DNA from: Gammaproteobacteria bacterium
GTDB taxonomy: Bacteria; Pseudomonadota; Gammaproteobacteria; SZUA-152
Length of the DNA stretch: 64,000 nt
Reading direction: 5' to 3'
Assembly: GCA_029882975.1 (NCBI GenBank)
Contig: JAOUJW010000026.1
Location: forward strand, 1-64,000
The number at the start of each line of letters is the position of its first letter. Position 1 is the first letter of the stretch. The position numbers and the translations under genes are program-made. Below are positions 7,044-16,339 of this stretch, piece after piece. Below the pieces are notes generated by a model. The model was not told the DNA's origin. It worked only from the letters and a program-made list of their open reading frames with translations, and did not search any database.

Positions 7044-7072
7044 AGGATATGAATAAAAAGCTTAAGTGTCAA
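7044..7072 (-). promoter_or_regulatory. Sigma70-type promoter of the tRNA-His repair operon
   Basis: Minus-strand -35 TTGACA (plus-strand 7067-7072, perfect), a 17-bp spacer and -10 TATCCT (7044-7049, 4 of 6). The predicted start of transcription is about 7037, at the leader ATG. A weaker overlapping pair (TTGACG 7074-7079 with TATTCA 7050-7055) could start slightly upstream. Confidence 0.8.
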
Positions 7073-7144
7073 CCGTCAAATTGATAATTTTCGAACTATT
7101 TTTGAAGACCAACGACTCTCACCTGGGGACTATCCAGTCAGCAG

Positions 7145-7170
7145 GAAACGTTACAAATTCTTAACGTTTC
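7145..7170. other. Perfect 9-bp inverted repeat between the ABC-3C operon and the tRNA-His operon
   Basis: GAAACGTTA (7145-7153) and TAACGTTTC (7162-7170) with an 8-nt loop. No T-run follows on either strand. It could be an operator about 75 bp upstream of the promoter, or a hairpin ending the ABC-3C transcript. The rest of 7073-7318 shows no coding signal. Confidence 0.5.
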
Positions 7171-7318
7171 TAGTCCTATCTCATGTTCTAATCCTTAGCT
7201 ATTATACTAGTGTCAGATTCCGGCCAATAGCGGAAACTTAGATTTCCCGAAAGCGGACATTCGCTATATAGGCTAATTCAACGCCTTACCTTGGTTGTTT
7301 TTTGAAGTATAAAGACAG

Positions 7319-9055
7319 TTAGAAACGTATACCGAATAATCCGCCCGAAGGTGTATCGTCTATATCTAAGTCGACACGGTAATTATTAATATCAAATTCT
7401 GGGTGATTTGACATGTCAGGCATATCGTCGGAGTTCATAGTGACAATATATTGGAAGCCGTATTTTTCTGCCATCTCTGCACCGATCACTAAAGCTTTTG
7501 CAATTTGACGCTCGTCGACACCATCAAAAATAACACTGTCATGCACAAGGATATCCGGCCTTTTTTCCTCATTTGCCCATATTTTCATAAGAGTCATGTC
7601 GAAACAAAATATTTGCATTTTGTTCTTACCGGTACTCTTTTTACCAGGGATATCAAATTCAAATTTTGGCCCATCTTCACTAGGATCAATTTTAAATTTT
7701 CCTGGTTCGTCGTATAGTTCGCCAGATATTTCTGCGAATGAAATAATTGCATCCTTAATAGCATCATCTCGCTCTGTATAATCAATTCGCATTTTTTTCT
7801 GAAGATTGTGTCTGCTGATCTTCAATTCGGATTTCTTTTCATCCAAATTGTCTATTGATTCTAGCTTTTTACTCAATAACTCTATATCCGCCTCTAATTT
7901 CGAGCTTGCATTCTGCAGTTTCAAGTACTGATCTAAAGCACCATGAGACTGCAACAAAGATAATATTTCTGAACGCTCATCATCTAACTTTCGCTTCAAC
8001 TCAAGTCGTTGATTGATTCGCACTGTGATTTCCGTCATTTCTTGCTTTAGGTGTTCTTTTCTATTTCGAATCACCGAATCATGAAACTCTTTAACCTCAT
8101 CAAAGCGTTTTACCACCAATTCTGGAAGACTAAAATTAGCCTCGGCAAATAGCTTTTCTACTTTTCTGTGATCTGGCTCTGACTCGTTTTCTAACGCTCG
8201 CACAAGCTGCGATAACCACTCTTTGTCAGTAGTATCCTCAGCAGAAAGATTTGCTAGTTGCTTACTTATTTCTGCAGATCTAGCCTCTTTCTCTTGATAT
8301 TCTGGAAGCACCCGAAACTCCTCCAATGCGTCATTTTGTTTATCAAGCCGGGCTTTCTTAAGAAGGATGTCTGTACGAAGGTCTGGCGCGGAACCTAAAA
8401 CATCGCCAAGAGCACCCTCATTGGATGCTTTCTTTAATGCTTTTATCAACTTATCTTTTTGGCGTATATCTTCGAATTCTCTAGCGATTTTCCAATTTAG
8501 CTTTAGCAAATAAGTTAGTGCAACCTGAATCGAACATGTAGCCTGTTGTGAAAAAGTTTTTTCTGGCGCATCAAATCCTTTTGTGGAACGTGCAAGATAT
8601 GAAAACATAGATCGAAAAGACGGCCCATTTTTTACTAGCCGAGCTGAATCAGAAAGGTTAAACATCACCGAACCAAGGAATGATAGCCACTCATCATTGC
8701 TAACAAATATCTCTCCCTCAGCTTCTGAAACTGGCAATAAGCCTTTTGACATAGCCTTCACATAGATTCTTCCCGGAGTTTCGCCACTTCTTTCGACAGT
8801 CAATTCCTTTCCGGACAGACTAATCTCTAGGCCAAACCTGTTCTCTAATAATTCCTCACTTTTTAAAACATTTCCCTTACGTAGGTCGCTGCCCAGTAGT
8901 GCATTAATCAACTCCACAAGGCTGCTTTTACCCGCCCCATTTCGTGTTTTTCCCTCAGAAGAATTTGCCCCCTTTTCGGCTAAAACTAAATTCAGACCAG
9001 AGTGAAACTCAACTGTCTTAAAACTTGGTAAGTCGCTATATATCTTACTTAGCAT
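7319..9055 (-). CDS. ABC three-component system ATPase, DUF2326 family (SMC/RecN-like)
   Basis: 578 aa. The N-terminal half of an ABC/SMC-type ATPase has a Walker A at RNGAGKSSLVELI (about residues 39-51), followed by long coiled coils (about 190-420, rich in E/K/L heptads) and a C-terminal ATPase half with a Walker B-like strand DILVHDSVIFDG. The opening MLSKIYSDLPSFKTVEFHSG is characteristic of DUF2326. These proteins are the ATPase arm of ABC-3C systems, predicted anti-invader conflict systems in which the ATPase senses nucleic acid and controls an effector. It overlaps the middle component by 11 bp and is last in a three-gene operon. Confidence 0.88.
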   Translation of the reverse strand: MLSKIYSDLPSFKTVEFHSGLNLVLAEKGANSSEGKTRNGAGKSSLVELINALLGSDLRKGNVLKSEELLENRFGLEISLSGKELTVERSGETPGRIYVKAMSKGLLPVSEAEGEIFVSNDEWLSFLGSVMFNLSDSARLVKNGPSFRSMFSYLARSTKGFDAPEKTFSQQATCSIQVALTYLLKLNWKIAREFEDIRQKDKLIKALKKASNEGALGDVLGSAPDLRTDILLKKARLDKQNDALEEFRVLPEYQEKEARSAEISKQLANLSAEDTTDKEWLSQLVRALENESEPDHRKVEKLFAEANFSLPELVVKRFDEVKEFHDSVIRNRKEHLKQEMTEITVRINQRLELKRKLDDERSEILSLLQSHGALDQYLKLQNASSKLEADIELLSKKLESIDNLDEKKSELKISRHNLQKKMRIDYTERDDAIKDAIISFAEISGELYDEPGKFKIDPSEDGPKFEFDIPGKKSTGKNKMQIFCFDMTLMKIWANEEKRPDILVHDSVIFDGVDERQIAKALVIGAEMAEKYGFQYIVTMNSDDMPDMSNHPEFDINNYRVDLDIDDTPSGGLFGIRF

Positions 9056-9299
9056 TTGACTTGACCTTTTTTATTATTCCGTTTTTTTCTTCAATAGCGC
9101 CGATAACGAATAGTAAATCTAATGATAAGATAAACCAATCAAACGGTACCTCACCGTAACGCATCATTTCGCGATGCTTGTCCTTTAATTCATTCCATAT
9201 TGAACTGACTGTAGCGCGCTTCTCAATCAAACTGAACACTTCAGATGCTACAGAGATAAGAGCTCTCTCAGGTAAAATATGTTTTGTCGGTAAAATCAC
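9045..9299 (-). CDS. ABC-3C system middle component 6
   Basis: 84 aa, GTG start at 9299 overlapping the upstream stop as GTGA. The sequence follows the middle-component-6 pattern: an opening LPTKHILPERALISVASEV, then TVSSIWNELK and FDWFILSLDLLFVIGAIE. It is a small wHTH-like protein thought to bridge effector and ATPase. The tight overlaps on both sides indicate translational coupling and fixed stoichiometry. Confidence 0.85.
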   Translation of the reverse strand: MILPTKHILPERALISVASEVFSLIEKRATVSSIWNELKDKHREMMRYGEVPFDWFILSLDLLFVIGAIEEKNGIIKKVKSNAK

Positions 9300-10207
9300 T
9301 TTTTATACCCAACCGGTGGATTGTCAAATATATCGCAACGTTCAAAAAAGTAGCTGATGACGGCAAGTGCCGAAACCTGGTTCGATATATTTTCTATATT
9401 CCCGCCAGCAAACCCTTTCATTTCCAAAAAAATATCATCAGGTCTATAGCCAGCGGTTTTCAATTCTTGATATTTGAATCTAAATGATTCGGCTAGATCT
9501 TCACCGTATTCAGGGTCCGGCCAGTGAGCGAGCAAGTCTTCTACAAGATTTTCCTTACGACGCCCTGCAGTAAGTAAGACCTCTACGTCACTAGAAAGCA
9601 GATTAAATTCTAACTTATCTACTGATACCGGTAGGATTCCTGCTTCGTAAGTATGTACTCGAGCAGAAATAGCCTTAAGCAATGTTTTTATAGGCTCATG
9701 GGTAAGGCTAACAATGTCATTTTGAGTAGGTGCGGGGCCAAACATATCCGTGAGCTTGTTAACGGGTAGGGAAAGTGCTTTGTCCTTAATTAACGTAGGA
9801 CGCCATGACGTTATTTCTATTTCTGGATTATCTTTCCGCAGCTGCTGCATTAAATCTATTGCATATTTTGGAATACCTTCGGGATCATTATGGACGAACG
9901 TCCATTTTTCCATTTTTGTTCCCCATTTTTCCTTTGCTCCATAGAAATCGCCTTCAATCTTACGAAGTAATTTGGATTTATTAAAACCTGAGCTAGGTGC
10001 GTAAGATTGAAAAACGCATTTTTCGGAGACCAAGAAGCCATCTGACTTCCCATCACCAGCTCTACCCGAAGCTTTAACTAATTGGAAGTCATCTGAATAC
10101 AACGCTTCCATGACATCACAGAAGAAGTCTTCATACTCCTGCTCATTCTTGCTGAGTAAGGCATTTTCGATATGCAGCCCATACCACGCACGTGTCACAG
10201 AATCCAT
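9296..10207 (-). CDS. ABC-3C effector/C-terminal-domain component with nuclease-like N-terminus
   Basis: 303 aa, first gene of the ABC-3C operon (ATG 10207, GAGG just upstream). Residues 20-75 include YEDFFCDVMEAL, then GRAGDGKSDGFL and CVFQSYAP. This resembles the restriction-endonuclease-like pattern of Mrr-type nucleases (GDGG-DG followed by VQ-K), but the expected Lys is not in place, so the nuclease site may be degenerate or shifted. The C-terminal part (from about 160) matches the partner-binding domain shared by ABC-3C effectors. I infer it is the effector released or activated by the DUF2326 ATPase. Confidence 0.78.
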   Translation of the reverse strand: MDSVTRAWYGLHIENALLSKNEQEYEDFFCDVMEALYSDDFQLVKASGRAGDGKSDGFLVSEKCVFQSYAPSSGFNKSKLLRKIEGDFYGAKEKWGTKMEKWTFVHNDPEGIPKYAIDLMQQLRKDNPEIEITSWRPTLIKDKALSLPVNKLTDMFGPAPTQNDIVSLTHEPIKTLLKAISARVHTYEAGILPVSVDKLEFNLLSSDVEVLLTAGRRKENLVEDLLAHWPDPEYGEDLAESFRFKYQELKTAGYRPDDIFLEMKGFAGGNIENISNQVSALAVISYFFERCDIFDNPPVGYKK

Positions 10208-10697
10208 AAAACCTCAATACCTTTTCAAGATAGTATCAGTGTCCGCTTTGGAGAGCTCAAACACCACCATGAGTGTCTCCATTGGGCACTAACCAGCCCC
10301 ATAAGACCAATCATCCCCAAAACCGTCTAACCGAGATCACTCTCAAATCGTATCGCAGCGATTAATAATTAGTCAGTCTCGGCGATTTCCTAGAAAACGT
10401 GTAGAGTAAATCGCAACTATTTTAGTTGTTGTATTGCATTAATGAATTTGGCTACGAAGGATTATAGTATAGGATTATGACACATTTCTGTAATGTTTTA
10501 TTTTCTATCTTTACAAGCAGATATTGTTTAACCTGTGAATTCAGTTGTGGATACGGTTTCCCAATTTGAGCTTCTTATGTTGCTGTTATCGCACTGCGTT
10601 CCCTAGCCAGCGGTTGTGTAAGCGATTGGTAATTGTCCTGCGCTATACTATAGGGTGTGAGAGGTGTTTTCTTCCTGTAAACTCTGGGAGACGACCC
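10208..10697. other. Non-coding gap between ABC-3C and a broken membrane gene
   Basis: 490 bp without a convincing gene. A stretch near 10228-10240 (GTGTCCGCTTT) is inverted relative to GAAAGCGGACAT near 7250-7260 on the other side of the ABC-3C operon; this may be a trace of module boundaries or a common intergenic motif. The 3' part just before 10698 holds the GGGAG ribosome site of the next gene. Confidence 0.5.
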
Positions 10698-11854
10698 ATG
10701 GGCAGTCGACCTGTTAAGTTGATTGATCCGATTAAAGGGATCACCACGTCCCGTACACCGATTTCGCTGGGCCTGGCCTTTTTGGTGGTGGCAGTCGGAT
10801 TGTACGGGTTGGCTATTTTTACCGCCCCCGACGATCCTCCCTTGGACTACATCAGCTTTTCTGAAAATATCAGTTGGCCACTATCCATTGTGCTGCTGTT
10901 TCCTGTCGTTATTGCTCTAACCCAGAGTTTTTATCAACAAATCCCTTTAGTGTTTTCCCGTTTAGCGGCGTCCCAGAAAGACAGCACGGAATTTCATAGC
11001 TTTGGAACCATCGTCGGAGACTCTTCAACCACCCGGTCATACGTGCAGTCATTTTAGCTATTGTTGCGGCTTTAAATTATGCCTATTACAGCACCTTGTT
11101 TCAGTCGGGTAAACACACTTGGATAAATTATGATGGGGTGTTGTCAGGGTTTACTTATGCAGGTCTGTATTCCGTAGTGGTGCAGGTTTTTCTATGCTAT
11201 TGGGTCGCTTTGTCTGTTTGGAACAATCTGGTGCTCGCGCGGGTGTTACACATTTTCTTTAATTTGACAAAATCACAACAAGTCACCGACCCTCATGCAC
11301 AAACCGAAACATTTGACGAGTCCACCGAGTATCTATTTGAAATCGACATCCAGCCCTTACACCCTGATGGGTGTTGTGGTTTAAAACCCATTACCGATTT
11401 GTGTTTGAAGTACAATATCATCTTACTTCTTTTAGGTATTTACATATCTTTGAAATACATTGACCGAATATTTATTCAGGAAGGTTTCTTGCTGGATGAT
11501 ATTGGCAACCCTATATTTATCATTGCCTATATATTTCTCGCTCCGCTGATGTTTTTTCTACCGCTGTCATCGGCACACAAACGAATGAGCATTGCCAAAG
11601 TCTTGCACTTAAAGTCAATAGCCAAGACATTGACTTCCTGGACCAAAAACAGCACTCGCATTACCGGTGAAAAAATGGACAATATGTCCAAATTGAGTGA
11701 CTTTTATGAAAAACAAAAAAGTCGTATTCCGGTTTGGCCCTTTGATTTTAAATCAATGCAATCTTTCGTAGTGACTGTACTCATTCCTATTTTTCCGACC
11801 CTGCTTTCTTTTCTGGCTCATTTGCTCAACTCTTTTGGATTCAATTCCTTGTAG
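10698..11854 (+). pseudogene. Frameshifted multi-pass membrane protein gene
   Basis: One gene appears split across two frames. The 5' part starts at ATG 10698 with GGGAG at 10686-10690 and reads two membrane spans (LGLAFLVVAVGLYGLAIF and SIVLLFPVVIALTQ) before stopping at 11055-11057. The 3' frame is open through the same region, giving RLFNHPVIRAVILAIVAALN and then further spans (YAGLYSVVVQVFLCYWVALS, a pair near 11410-11570, and one near 11770-11840) to the stop at 11854. The crossover lies around 11000-11040 and needs a -1 (or +2) shift. The joined product would be about 385 aa with about six spans and a cytoplasmic region. The family is not recognised. It could be a real pseudogene, a sequencing error or a programmed shift; no obvious slippery heptamer is seen. 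Confidence 0.7.
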
Positions 11855-11914
11855 CTTTTTACTAAGGGCCGTTAGCTAAAAACATATTGCTATAGACATA
11901 GCGCCAAATTCATA

Positions 11915-11956
11915 GTGCTATGGACATGGTGCTACGGACATGGTGCTATGGACATG
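11915..11956. repeat. Three tandem copies of a 14-bp unit
   Basis: GTGCTATGGACATG, GTGCTACGGACATG and GTGCTATGGACATG at 11915-11928, 11929-11942 and 11943-11956, with a degenerate copy at 11887-11900. Located between convergent genes, after the frameshifted membrane gene. Confidence 0.85.
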
Positions 11957-12065
11957 ATCACATGGACACAAACGGTGACAGACGGTGCTTCCTACACGCT
12001 AACGGTGTATTCCTTTTTGCCTGGGAAAGGTCGCCTTCTGATTTGCGCCGGCCTCAACCCAGGAA

Positions 12066-12803
12066 CTAATATTTACCCTCACGCAGGCGCGATGGGTGCA
12101 CCGGTGCATCTGTGGGATAACCGCGTTGTACCCAGTATCCGTCTATTGATGTGTTGGTGAATTCGATTTCTCTAACCCATTTGGAGCCCTTGTAACCATA
12201 CATTCTCGGGATAACCAGACGCAGAGGAAAACCGTGGGTAAGCGGAATGGTCGAACCGCCGATACCATAGGCGAACATCGTGCGTGGTTCTCTGGCTACG
12301 GCCAATGGTATCGATTCAGTATAAATATCTCTAAAGCTACGCAAGGTAATGTGGGTAGCCTCGCTGGTGGGGCGGACAAGGTTTATAAGGGTATCAATAT
12401 GTAAACCATTCCAGGGCACATCCAGCACGGACCAGCCTTCTACGCAGTGGAAATCGGTCACTTGGTTTTGTCTTGTTAAGTTTACTACATCGTAGAATGA
12501 CAAGGTAACGGGTTCTTCCACCAGGCCTCTGACCGACAGCTGCCACGAGCTAAGTATTTGTTGGAGGTTCTGGGGGTCGACGGTATTACCCCACCACCGA
12601 TCGTAGAGTGCCCCTTCGACGGGAGAGGGACTAAAGGGAAAATCGCTGGCTTTATTTGTGTTGGGTTCGTTGGGTTGTGAGTCTGCACAGGCTGATAGAA
12701 AATCTGCGGTCAGAGCAAAGACGGTGGCACTTCCCAACCAGCTGAGTAAACTGCGCCGGGTCAGGTCCACATTTTCTTCTGGTTTCTTTTCAATCTCATC
12801 CAT
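12066..12803 (-). CDS. Tat-exported molybdopterin oxidoreductase, sulfite oxidase/MsrP-like family
   Basis: 245 aa. A twin-arginine signal (TRRSLLSW then a hydrophobic run, residues 14-38) ends in FLSAC, which may also be a lipobox. The mature part fits the sulfite-oxidase-type molybdopterin fold, with the metal-ligating Cys in TDFHCVEGW (Cys120), WNGLHIDTLI, and LVIPRMYGYKGSKWVREIEF near the C-terminus. The short length without a dimerisation domain resembles YedY/MsrP-type enzymes rather than full sulfite oxidases. Substrate unknown; the MsrP partner (a haem membrane protein MsrQ) is not adjacent. The monocistronic gene faces the broken membrane gene. Confidence 0.85.
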   Translation of the reverse strand: MDEIEKKPEENVDLTRRSLLSWLGSATVFALTADFLSACADSQPNEPNTNKASDFPFSPSPVEGALYDRWWGNTVDPQNLQQILSSWQLSVRGLVEEPVTLSFYDVVNLTRQNQVTDFHCVEGWSVLDVPWNGLHIDTLINLVRPTSEATHITLRSFRDIYTESIPLAVAREPRTMFAYGIGGSTIPLTHGFPLRLVIPRMYGYKGSKWVREIEFTNTSIDGYWVQRGYPTDAPVHPSRLREGKY

Positions 12804-13407
12804 ATTGTTGCCGCCCCATTTAAACTTGATAAAAGCCCAGGTTGACTTGGTTTATGGTGTAACCGGGTTGTAATTGTACTAGAGAGTAATGCATACGGCT
12901 TTCACGTACAGCCATTACGGAGATTTCAGTAGCCCTTACATTCGCATACTTGGCATTTCTTAGTATCACGAATTGATAACATTTTACAAGCTGGAAAGTT
13001 CTCCTGAATGGATTTTGTTCAGTTTTTCCATTCAGTCAAAAGCTGACAGTACGTAATCCATCATGGATTGTCCGTGAATGTGCTTCTATGGAGAAAATGG
13101 AATCCAGGTATGCCTCGATTAGGGGAAGGACTGGGTCTGGTGCAACTACCTGTTGTCTGGCCGAGCAGGAGGCCTATATCGAACGGTTAAAAGCCAAACT
13201 GCCCCTACCTTCCTGGGGAGTTTGGGCGTAAGGTCATGCAAACTTGCGCACCACCGCACAGGTCAGGGTATGTCGTGGTCATTTGGCGGAAACATTGAAC
13301 CGGCGTAAAAATCGTTTTGAAGGCAACCGCTCTAAATACAAGCCCTTATAGTCCGACGGACTGTTATTAAAACTTCGGGTTGGGCTTCAGTGCCGATGAT
13401 CAATACC
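12804..13407. other. 600-bp region with decayed coding traces
   Basis: No intact gene. Around 13165-13235 a short reading (AEQEAYIERLKAKLPLPSWG, then a stop) looks like a protein fragment, and readings in other frames to 13340 are broken by stops. This fits a decayed gene or mobile-element remnant, but I cannot name it. A short palindromic stretch AGTCCGACGGACT lies at about 13350. Confidence 0.4.
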
Positions 13408-15240
13408 CTAGGAAGCATTTGCCTTGGCCCCTGGTTTTTGGTTTCGTAAAAGATTCATATTATTATATAAAGCCGCATGCTTGATGGGTTTGGGAATAAC
13501 TGCCACAGCACCGTGTTCCTTTGGGTCAGGCATGTCTTTGGGTTTTGTTGTCGCCGTTAACACGATAGGCAACGTTTCGTAGCGGTGGAATTGCTTCATC
13601 ACTAAATCCAGAAACTGTATTCCATCCAATTCCGGCATATCCATATCGATAAGCGCAAACTCAAACGTTTGCTGACTTGTCGATAGAAACTCCGCAGCTT
13701 TAATTCCACTATCAAAAGATACATAGCGCACACCCCAGGAATCCAGTATGGTTTCAATCGCCTGAAGTGTGTTTGTATTGTCATCCACTACCAGCACCTG
13801 CAACCCCTTGAGGTCTTGATATTTGGATTTTATGGCTTGCGAGTTCTCTGTGGGAACCAGCGGGATGGTAAAGCTGAATTGACTTCCGTGACCAAATCTG
13901 GAGTTTACTAACATTTCACCTTTAAATAAATGGATTAACTTTTGGGTGATCGCCAATCCCAATCCTGTACCTCCATATTTTCGTGTGGTACTGGTATCCG
14001 CCTGCTCAAAACTATCGAATATCCTCTCCATTTGTTCTATTCGAATGCCAATTCCGTTATCTTTAACATTTAAAATAATGACTTCGGAGTTGGAACTCTT
14101 TCTCACCGATACAACAACCGATCCTTTACTGGTAAATTTTATGGCGTTACTGATTAAATTGCTCAATATTTGCGAGAGACGTGTTGGGTCTGTAATCAGT
14201 TCATCCGGCAGTTCGGAATCAAAGTTCAATACTAATTCGATATCCTTTTTTTCTGCGTCACTGGAAAATAATGAAACCAGTCCTTCGCACACATCCAGAA
14301 GATTGACGCATACTTGCTCCAGAACCAACTTTCCGGCTTCAATTTTGGAGTAGTCCAGTATTTCGTTCAAAATATCCATTAAGGTAGCGGCCGAATATCT
14401 TGCCGTATTCAGATAGTCCATCTGGGTTTCATTAAGGTCTTCCGTTTCCAGCAAATCCAGCATACCAATTACCCCATTCATGGGGGTTCTGATCTCATGA
14501 CTCATATTTGCGAGAAATTCAGACTTGGCTCTACCCGCCTGGTTGGCCTTGTCCAGTGCTTCGCTCAGTTCTTTGGTTCGATGCTCTACAATAATTTCCA
14601 GGTCCTGATTGTTTTCCTTTAACAAACTCTCTGCGCGGCGTTGTGAGTTAACGATGGTATCTATCGACAAAATAATGCGATAAATGATCAGCACTAATAT
14701 ACTGAATAATATAATGGAACCGATTCCGAATACCCCATTGCGCTTTTCCAGCAACGCGTAAATCTCCTCGACAATCAGGTTGTATTCATAAGAATGAATC
14801 TTAGACAGCTTTTCTATGTCTGAAAACACACTACGGAACAGTTCATTCGATAACGCCACATCTTCGGTACGCAGATGTTCAATGTTATTATTGATCCGAT
14901 TATAAACATTTTGCAGACCATGATCGTGATTAATATTTCGTAATTCGTTGAGCTTTTCCAGCGTTTTTTGTAAAACAAAGAGTGAACCACTATTGGATAC
15001 CTCTTCATCCGGTTTACCCATGGTACGTTTCAGAGTGTTTTTTTCGATTCTGTGAATTTCTCTGGATATCTCCGCCAAATACAATGAAGCCTTAAGGTGA
15101 TATTCATTGGCGTGGTGATTTAACTGGTTTTCCTTCGAGGTGTAATAAATATTGGTAAAGTATATAAATACCAGCAGTAAAAACATTAACGCTAAAATTA
15201 TATATACATAGGCTTTTATTCCTAATGATATTTTTTTCAT
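13408..15240 (-). CDS. Hybrid sensor histidine kinase with C-terminal receiver
   Basis: 610 aa. Transmembrane segments at about 11-30 and 170-192 flank a periplasmic helical sensor domain of about 140 aa. Then come a coiled linker, HisKA with His248 ([13 protein letters not shown]), HATPase with DNGIGI and GGTGLGLAI, and a receiver (about 480-600) with VVDDN, phospho-acceptor in [11 protein letters not shown] and IPKP. No HPt, so the next phosphotransfer partner is elsewhere. It lies 14 bp behind a PhnD-like lipoprotein gene on the same strand, so the lipoprotein probably presents ligand to the sensor domain, as in other binding-protein-coupled kinases. Confidence 0.92.
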   Translation of the reverse strand: MKKISLGIKAYVYIILALMFLLLVFIYFTNIYYTSKENQLNHHANEYHLKASLYLAEISREIHRIEKNTLKRTMGKPDEEVSNSGSLFVLQKTLEKLNELRNINHDHGLQNVYNRINNNIEHLRTEDVALSNELFRSVFSDIEKLSKIHSYEYNLIVEEIYALLEKRNGVFGIGSIILFSILVLIIYRIILSIDTIVNSQRRAESLLKENNQDLEIIVEHRTKELSEALDKANQAGRAKSEFLANMSHEIRTPMNGVIGMLDLLETEDLNETQMDYLNTARYSAATLMDILNEILDYSKIEAGKLVLEQVCVNLLDVCEGLVSLFSSDAEKKDIELVLNFDSELPDELITDPTRLSQILSNLISNAIKFTSKGSVVVSVRKSSNSEVIILNVKDNGIGIRIEQMERIFDSFEQADTSTTRKYGGTGLGLAITQKLIHLFKGEMLVNSRFGHGSQFSFTIPLVPTENSQAIKSKYQDLKGLQVLVVDDNTNTLQAIETILDSWGVRYVSFDSGIKAAEFLSTSQQTFEFALIDMDMPELDGIQFLDLVMKQFHRYETLPIVLTATTKPKDMPDPKEHGAVAVIPKPIKHAALYNNMNLLRNQKPGAKANAS

Positions 15241-15254
15241 TGCAGCCGGGCCCT

Positions 15255-16094
15255 TTAAATAAATCCAAGACTTTTCATGATTCCAACCAGGGATTTAAAA
15301 TCTGTCATTGATGCCGGATAATAGTTTCTGGCACCGCTTGACTGGAGTATGTGTTTGTGAGTTTCGTTATCCACATCCAATTTTGTGAAAGCGTCTATCA
15401 GTTTTCTAAGCAGATGTTTTGGTACCTTGTTTGACGCCGCCCAGACGTAATCCGGATACGGCGGGGTTTCCCATATTTCTTTTACCTTACTCTTGTCGAG
15501 ATCACCATCAGCAAACATTTGTCTTATCACGTTTGCATTGGCAACACCTATATCTGCAACACCGTCTTGCACCATAAGAGCCGTTTTATCATGTGCCCCC
15601 GAGTAAAGAACCTCCGAAAAGTAAGTCTCAGGAGATATATTTTGATTGGCGAGAAAATACCGCGGCATCAAATGACCGGAAGTAGACAATTTCGAACCAA
15701 AGCTCAACTTTTTTCCCTTAAATTCTTTTATCTTATTTTCAGAATACTTGGTCGGCGCTATAAAAATGCTGGTGAAGCGCATATCCACATCCCGCATGGC
15801 TAAAGGAACAGCCTGATCCTTTATGTTTGCCATAATAAATGTAACGGCACCAAAATAGGCAATATCAATATTCCCTTTGTGAAATTCAATTAACAATTCA
15901 TCATAAGAGCTTGGAATTACGATTTCATATTTTGCATTTACACTTCCTGCAAGATATTCAAATAACGGGCCATATTTTTTTTCAATTTTTTCACTGGATT
16001 GATCCGGCAAAACACCCACCCGCAATACTTTGATGTCCTCAGATGGGGTGCAGGACACGATAAGAACCAAACTTACTAAGAGACAATAATGCAT
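15255..16094 (-). CDS. PhnD-like periplasmic substrate-binding lipoprotein
   Basis: 279 aa from ATG 16094 (GTG 16100 is also possible). A lipoprotein signal ends LIVSC (lipobox Cys about 15-17). The domain follows the phosphate/phosphonate-binding PhnD pattern: [53 protein letters not shown], and [21 protein letters not shown]. No ABC permease or ATPase is nearby; the gene is followed directly by a hybrid kinase. I therefore infer a sensor role rather than uptake. The ligand is unknown: phosphonate-type anions are typical, but the fold also binds other small oxyanions. Confidence 0.87.
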   Translation of the reverse strand: MHYCLLVSLVLIVSCTPSEDIKVLRVGVLPDQSSEKIEKKYGPLFEYLAGSVNAKYEIVIPSSYDELLIEFHKGNIDIAYFGAVTFIMANIKDQAVPLAMRDVDMRFTSIFIAPTKYSENKIKEFKGKKLSFGSKLSTSGHLMPRYFLANQNISPETYFSEVLYSGAHDKTALMVQDGVADIGVANANVIRQMFADGDLDKSKVKEIWETPPYPDYVWAASNKVPKHLLRKLIDAFTKLDVDNETHKHILQSSGARNYYPASMTDFKSLVGIMKSLGFI

Positions 16095-16339
16095 TTTCAC
16101 AACCTGTTACCTTTAACTGAATTTCTAATTAAATATACTCAAATAATCACCGATAAAGTGTCATAATTGTAATATCTTGCTGAATTGGTAGATAATGAGA
16201 TAAGTAATCGCTAAAGGGCCTTTGTCCTCCCACAAGCCAATGCGGGGCTCAAGCTTTTCAGGCATCGGAGCTCTGCGATATGGTTCTTGTACCATGCCTA
16301 CGGTTAATCGCTTAAAATCAAACACCTGGATCGAAGACA

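Noticed and set aside
11915-12160. Small plus-strand gene
   Set aside because: It begins in the 14-bp tandem repeat and runs into the molybdoenzyme gene on the other strand.
12804-13407. Intact gene or structured RNA
   Set aside because: Every frame is broken and no extended stem with a terminator was found; only a short coding trace remains.
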